DNA of 10,942 bases. Source: an uncultured Actinomycetes bacterium (GTDB lineage: Bacteria > Actinomycetota > Actinomycetes > Nanopelagicales > Nanopelagicaceae). This document shows, piece by piece, positions 8,034 to 10,942 of the stretch. The first letter of the stretch is position 1. The number at the start of each line of letters is the position of its first letter. A program made the position numbers and the translations under genes. The stretch spans positions 1 through 10,942 of the forward strand of contig CAIUHB010000144.1 in NCBI GenBank assembly GCA_903898855.1, written 5' to 3'. The notes under the pieces were generated by a model. The model had not been told where the DNA came from, searched no databases, and saw only the letters and a list, made by a program, of their open reading frames with translations.

Positions 8034-8039
8034 TACCTC

Positions 8040-9482
8040 GTGAATTCTCGCCGTGAGTTACGTCAAAGTGCCCCACTGCTTGACGCTTATCTCTCCTACT
8101 TTGAGAGCTCGAGAACTCCTTTCACTATTCCCGGCCACAAGCAGAAGGCCTCGTTGCTAGATAGTGGGTTAGGGAAAGTCGTAGATGGAGATACTCCGCT
8201 CTACGGCGGTCTCGATGAAATCAAGCTCACCAAGCAGGTTTTGAAGAAGGCAGAATCCCTCGCCGCTAACTTGTGGGGCGCAGATATTGCTCGCTTCTCC
8301 ACTGGTGGATCTACACACGCCAACCAAGCAATCGTGCTGGCACTTGGCAAACCCGGCGATAAAGTCGCAGTTAGTCGCACAGCCCATAGATCCATCTTGA
8401 GCGCATTGGTTCTCGCAGGGCTTGAACCCCTCTGGCTCTCGCCGGAGATTGAACCAAATACTGGCGTGCCAATAGGGATTAGCGTCAGCGAATTCGCCAA
8501 GGTAATTGATCAAAAACCCATTGCCTTGCTGTTGACCGAGCCTGGATACCTCGGAACTCTCTCTGATTTACCTGCGCTCATTGAATTGGCTCATGCGCAT
8601 TCAATTCCAGTAATTCTGGATGCAGCATGGGGCGGACACTTCGGTTTTCATCCCCAACTTCCTCGTCACGCTTTTCAAATAGGCGCCGACGCACTTATCA
8701 CCAGCACCCACAAAGCTCTGCCGGGTTACAGCGCCTCTGCCTTATTGCTCGCTAAAAGTAACTACCTCAACCTAGATCGTATTGAACAAAGTTTTGAAAC
8801 CACCCACACCACCTCTCCTGCTGGAGCTCCACTTGCCTCTATTGATGGGACCCGCGCGCTACTTGAAACTCGAGGTGAAGAATTAATCTCCGCACTTCTT
8901 TCCAGCATCGCCATCTTTAAACACCGCATCTCTGCCGAGTTTGCTCTACCCATCTTTTTAGATGCCTCAAACTTTCCGACCGGACGCTTTGATCCCTCAA
9001 AACTTGTCCTGCGCGTAAATCAGCTAGGTGCATCAGGTGTTGAGGTTGAGAAGCGCCTACAGGAATTCAATATCCGAGTTGAAATGGCCGATCGTGACAC
9101 GGTTGTTTTTCTGGCGACTTTGGCCGACACCGCAGCAGATTTTGATCGACTAGCCGATGTGTTGATACCAATACTCAAAGAGTTACAACAAGAAGCTCGC
9201 CCATCTGCCACATCGCTAAGTTGGTCCGTTATTCCCACTCGCGGCATTTCAATGCGTGATGCTTATTTTTCTAATACTGAGATGATCGCCGCTTCAGAGG
9301 CAATAGGACGAATTAGCGCCGATCTCATCGCGCCATATCCACCTGGCGTTGCAATTGTCGCACCTGGCGAGGTTTTAACCGCCCAGATTGTGGAAGGGCT
9401 TGCTGCCACTAAAGCGGCCGGCGTTCGAATCGCTTACGCCACCGATTCAACGCTTCAAAGTTATCGCGTTCTCTCTATTTGA
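8040..9482 (+). CDS. Orn/Lys/Arg decarboxylase-family PLP enzyme (short form)
   Basis: The 480-residue product matches the short, wing-less form of the fold-type I Orn/Lys/Arg decarboxylases (the Gram-positive SpeA/YaaO size), not the 700-residue enterobacterial enzymes. Visible marks are TIPGHKQ at 29-35, YGGLDEI at 55-61, STGGSTHANQA at 87-97 (PLP phosphate loop), RTAHRS at 113-118 with the PLP-stacking His116, LDAAWGGHFGFHP at 193-205 with Asp194 for the PLP nitrogen, and STHKALPG at 222-229 with the PLP lysine Lys225. A C-terminal domain with APYPPGVAIVAPGE at 431-444 completes the family pattern. The usual DEAHG motif reads DAAWG; I recall this variant from actinobacterial homologues but cannot check it here. 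It would release CO2 from arginine, ornithine or lysine to give a polyamine precursor; the substrate is unknown. Start is the GTG 6 nt after a -10 box. Its last 22 bases overlap the convergent unrecognised gene. Confidence 0.87.
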   Translation: MNSRRELRQSAPLLDAYLSYFESSRTPFTIPGHKQKASLLDSGLGKVVDGDTPLYGGLDEIKLTKQVLKKAESLAANLWGADIARFSTGGSTHANQAIVLALGKPGDKVAVSRTAHRSILSALVLAGLEPLWLSPEIEPNTGVPIGISVSEFAKVIDQKPIALLLTEPGYLGTLSDLPALIELAHAHSIPVILDAAWGGHFGFHPQLPRHAFQIGADALITSTHKALPGYSASALLLAKSNYLNLDRIEQSFETTHTTSPAGAPLASIDGTRALLETRGEELISALLSSIAIFKHRISAEFALPIFLDASNFPTGRFDPSKLVLRVNQLGASGVEVEKRLQEFNIRVEMADRDTVVFLATLADTAADFDRLADVLIPILKELQQEARPSATSLSWSVIPTRGISMRDAYFSNTEMIAASEAIGRISADLIAPYPPGVAIVAPGEVLTAQIVEGLAATKAAGVRIAYATDSTLQSYRVLSI

Positions 9483-9916
9483 CGACCATTCATTCTTTCT
9501 AGCTCCTTAATTCTTGCCAGTTCGCACGCTCTCCTTGTTGAGTAATCTCTCATGCAAAAGGAAAAATTTATAAACTTATCGCCTGTAATATGAAATGTTC
9601 GAGGCTTGTAAATGAAGTTCCAAAATGCATTTGCCCTATATTGAGTAAGTCGAACCATCGACCCTTCTTCGATGCATTCCTCTGAATTCTTCTCCCGATT
9701 CATGACTTGCCAGCCGGACTTCTCCAAGGAGATTTCGTCGCATAGAGAACTACTTGATGGCCACAGCTTTGCGAGCCCTAACCTAACCAGTTCTGGATAG
9801 GCGTATCTTTCAAAGAAGGGAATCCTAGCTAGCGCCCTTAGGTAAAGTGGGGCCATCCCAAAGTCAAACTGCGGGGTAAATCCATTTGGAACTAGATCCC
9901 AACCAAGTATTGGCAT
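9461..9916 (-). CDS. unrecognised 151-residue protein
   Basis: I do not recognise this protein as a named family. The N-terminal half looks protein-like, with MPILGWDLVPNGFTPQF at the start and aromatic/aliphatic helices (ALARIPFFERYAYPELVRLG, about residues 26-45). The second half is more charged, has scattered cysteines, and ends with a Lys/Arg/Glu-rich tail (ACELARIKELERMNGRQ). There is no signal peptide or membrane segment. An in-frame ATG also exists at 9934, but the ATG at 9916 is preferred because AGGTGG (minus strand, 9924-9929) stands 7 nt before it. It starts 32 bp after the stop of the secreted-protein gene on the same strand and may share its transcript. The coding DNA is A+T-rich (17 of 60 bases G or C at 9541-9600), unlike the decarboxylase gene, and the 3' end overlaps that gene by 22 bp. 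A decayed or frameshifted remnant cannot be excluded. Confidence 0.5.
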   Translation of the reverse strand: MPILGWDLVPNGFTPQFDFGMAPLYLRALARIPFFERYAYPELVRLGLAKLWPSSSSLCDEISLEKSGWQVMNREKNSEECIEEGSMVRLTQYRANAFWNFIYKPRTFHITGDKFINFSFCMRDYSTRRACELARIKELERMNGRQIERTR

Positions 9917-9923
9917 TGAGTGA

Positions 9924-9929
9924 CCACCT
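9924..9929 (-). promoter_or_regulatory. ribosome binding site deciding the start at 9916
   Basis: AGGTGG on the minus strand lies 7 nt before ATG 9916. The alternative ATG at 9934 is preceded by TTCTCTTTTCTAAA, which has no Shine-Dalgarno character. Confidence 0.5.
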
Positions 9930-9948
9930 AACATTTTAGAAAAGAGAA

Positions 9949-10368
9949 CTATCTCGTCCTTCCAAATTCACCATTGGAATCCGAATGTATCGACTGAACA
10001 ATATATTTTATTGGTTTTTCACCCAATTTCCATTTGCATTTCATCGACACATTTACTTTGACTTGAGCAAAACTACTTTTTGTTAACGTTACTGATTCAT
10101 CTATAAACCACCAGAGTTTTCTCGGCAAAGTTGTACTTACAGTGACTTTCTTTCCAGGACATTCGGTAAGAGCCTCAACATTCACGGTTCCGGGGACATG
10201 GCTCGAGATATGCGGAAAGTCCGATCGGCCATCACACCCATTACTAAAGGTTAGTAAAGCTCCCTTCTCGGGAATCATTATTAAATTTGAGGAAGCTAGC
10301 GCGCTTTGTATGAATCCAAGCGAAAAAAACGAAGCTAGAACTGCAACTTTATATAACTTATTTAGCAA
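9949..10368 (-). CDS. small secreted protein of unknown function, three cysteines
   Basis: The 139-residue product begins with a classical signal peptide: Lys4 and Lys7, a hydrophobic core VAVLASFFSLGFIQSALA (8-25), and an Ala-Leu-Ala cleavage site before Ser26. The mature part of about 114 residues has Cys45, Cys70 and Cys111, so one disulfide and one free cysteine are possible. Notable stretches are CDGRSDFPHISSHVPGTVNV (45-64), TECPGKKVTVST (68-79), LPRKLWWF (81-88) and VKVNVSMKCKW (103-113); alternating polar/hydrophobic residues suggest a small beta-rich domain. The general pattern recalls small secreted actinobacterial proteins, but I cannot assign a family. The start is TTG; no ATG or GTG is in a better place, the signal peptide supports it, and no good ribosome site precedes it. 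The DNA is A+T-rich. A gene for the 151-residue protein follows on the same strand. Confidence 0.68.
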   Translation of the reverse strand: MLNKLYKVAVLASFFSLGFIQSALASSNLIMIPEKGALLTFSNGCDGRSDFPHISSHVPGTVNVEALTECPGKKVTVSTTLPRKLWWFIDESVTLTKSSFAQVKVNVSMKCKWKLGEKPIKYIVQSIHSDSNGEFGRTR

Positions 10369-10522
10369 TGTGGCTCGATTCTCGTAAAGAGAACCAAGGT
10401 ACTTAGCTCGTCGCCTGTAAAATTTAGAGTTTGCTAATGTGTGGAATTTAGACCCTAAGTAAGACTGCGCGCATCGAGTAACTCACGGGCAGTATTTTCA
10501 AATTTGACGAATCTTAAACAAC
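10369..10522. other. A+T-rich intergenic region with a short direct repeat and palindromes
   Basis: This 154-bp gap separates the DUF1801 stop from the secreted-protein start, both on the minus strand. It holds AATTTAGA twice (10421-10428 and 10445-10452, 24 bp apart; the minus-strand reading TCTAAATT contains TAAATT, a TANNNT match, each time), the perfect 10-bp palindrome TCAAATTTGA (10498-10507), and an imperfect hairpin between 10464 and 10493 (ACTGC/GCAGT arms with GAGTAACTC nearly central). It should contain the promoter of the secreted-protein gene. I see no clear terminator for DUF1801. Confidence 0.4.
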
Positions 10523-10879
10523 CTATTTTGTAGAAATTAAGATCCGCGCTTTAATCAGCTTGCGAATTAAAGTTTTTGGCAACGGCTTGCCGAGCGGGAT
10601 ATGTAGCGCGCCTTTTGTGGTCACATACTTCTCGGAGAGCTCGGGGAATAGATTTAAGACAGATCCGCTATAAGGGTAATAGCCAATGTGGTTCTTATTG
10701 GCCAAAAGCCCAGCAACCGCTTCGCCATCAATAAAAAATGTAGGCATCTTGTATTTGATGCCCTCTTTGGCTTCGGGAATGATTTCAAGAATACGGCTGC
10801 GCATCTCCAAGATTGTTTCGCGGTGAATACCGTCCAGATTTCGATAATAGGGAGCAACAGCTGCAGGAATACGTCCCAT
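10523..10879 (-). CDS. DUF1801 domain protein (YdhG-like)
   Basis: The 118-residue protein is the usual length for a single DUF1801 domain. Typical marks are GIHRETILEMRSRI at 17-30, EAKEGIKYKMPTFF at 36-49, GLLANKNHIGYYPYSG at 57-72, the Lys89-Gly90 turn in TTKGALHIPLGKPLP at 87-101, and a basic C-terminal helix LIRKLIKAR at 104-112. The family includes Bacillus YdhG/FrataxinCyaY-like proteins proposed to handle iron, but most members are uncharacterised, so no function is assigned. Start ATG is supported by AGGAG on the minus strand at 10890-10894, 10 nt upstream; a second AGGAG at 10882-10886 is too close to act. The frame stays open to the right edge but has no ATG, GTG or TTG there. Base composition is intermediate and the gene looks intact. 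Confidence 0.85.
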   Translation of the reverse strand: MGRIPAAVAPYYRNLDGIHRETILEMRSRILEIIPEAKEGIKYKMPTFFIDGEAVAGLLANKNHIGYYPYSGSVLNLFPELSEKYVTTKGALHIPLGKPLPKTLIRKLIKARILISTK

Positions 10880-10942
10880 AACTCCTCTTCTCCTATTTCT
10901 TGGAGCAAATTCAAGCAGATAGCCGGTGCTTAGCCAATTGCC
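10880..10942. other. region upstream of DUF1801 to window edge
   Basis: These 63 bases contain the DUF1801 ribosome site. One minus-strand frame reaches a stop after ...AKHRLSA and could be the tail of a gene lying beyond the edge, but this is too short to support. No other feature is seen. Confidence 0.25.

Noticed and set aside
8169..8513. 114-residue minus-strand frame with many cysteines
   Set aside because: It lies wholly within the decarboxylase gene, over its conserved PLP-binding motifs, and shows no ribosome site or protein-like pattern.
9579..9588. TCGCCTGTAA also found at 10411-10420, as possible attachment or insertion borders
   Set aside because: A single 10-base match with no extension, integrase or target duplication is compatible with chance.
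9461..9975. Both unrecognised proteins end in Arg-Thr-Arg, suggesting duplication
   Set aside because: The codons differ and the proteins share no other similarity.
10142..10387. 81-residue plus-strand frame opposite the secreted-protein gene
   Set aside because: No ribosome site or family pattern; the minus-strand frame has a clear signal peptide and explains the region.
10464..10493. Imperfect hairpin as a terminator
   Set aside because: Arms are only 5 bp with a long loop; the T-rich tail is on the plus-strand side, where no upstream gene needs a terminator.
1..10942. Search for CRISPR arrays, tRNA, rRNA, insertion sequences, riboswitches and phage genes
   Set aside because: No regularly spaced repeats, cloverleaf-like segments, transposase motifs or integrase motifs were seen by eye; a covariance-model scan was not possible.

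Overview
The window looks like chromosomal DNA from a streamlined actinobacterium with moderate G+C, possibly a freshwater Nanopelagicales-type lineage. This rests on gene content (a DPM1-type polyprenol-phosphate mannose synthase beside a PIG-V-like mannosyltransferase, and a short Orn/Lys/Arg decarboxylase with an Asp-Ala-Ala-Trp-Gly motif), on very tight packing, and on several start codons that sit 6 nt after a TANNNT box, as in leaderless actinobacterial transcripts. The lineage is an inference; there is no rRNA or other strong marker here.

Layout. 1-575 (+): the 3' end of a beta-CASP metallo-beta-lactamase RNA nuclease. 565-1794 (-): a two-gene unit, an NADP-type short-chain dehydrogenase followed with no gap by an SSAT-like GNAT acetyltransferase. 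1861-4757 (+): tldD and tldE, overlapping by one base, the two subunits of the TldD/TldE metallopeptidase. 4792-6638 (+): a polyprenol monophosphomannose synthase and a membrane mannosyltransferase, again overlapping by one base; the first plausibly makes the lipid-linked mannose that the second uses. 6644-7984 (-): gabT, 4-aminobutyrate aminotransferase. 8040-9482 (+): a PLP-dependent Orn/Lys/Arg decarboxylase-family protein, divergent from gabT across 55 bp. 9461-10368 (-): two unrecognised small genes in clearly A+T-richer DNA, one encoding a signal-peptide-bearing protein with three cysteines. 10523-10879 (-): a DUF1801 protein.

How the genes may work together. tldD-tldE and the two mannosylation genes form one co-directional run of four genes, although the mannose synthase seems to have its own promoter. 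gabT and the decarboxylase share a small divergent promoter region. With the SSAT-like acetyltransferase they suggest polyamine/GABA metabolism, but the substrates cannot be read from the sequence.

Most of the window is ordinary housekeeping or metabolic DNA. I see no CRISPR array, tRNA, rRNA, insertion sequence or clear phage gene, and no convincing new multi-gene system. The best places for a second look are the A+T-rich island at about 9483-10522 and the repeated leaderless promoter pattern.
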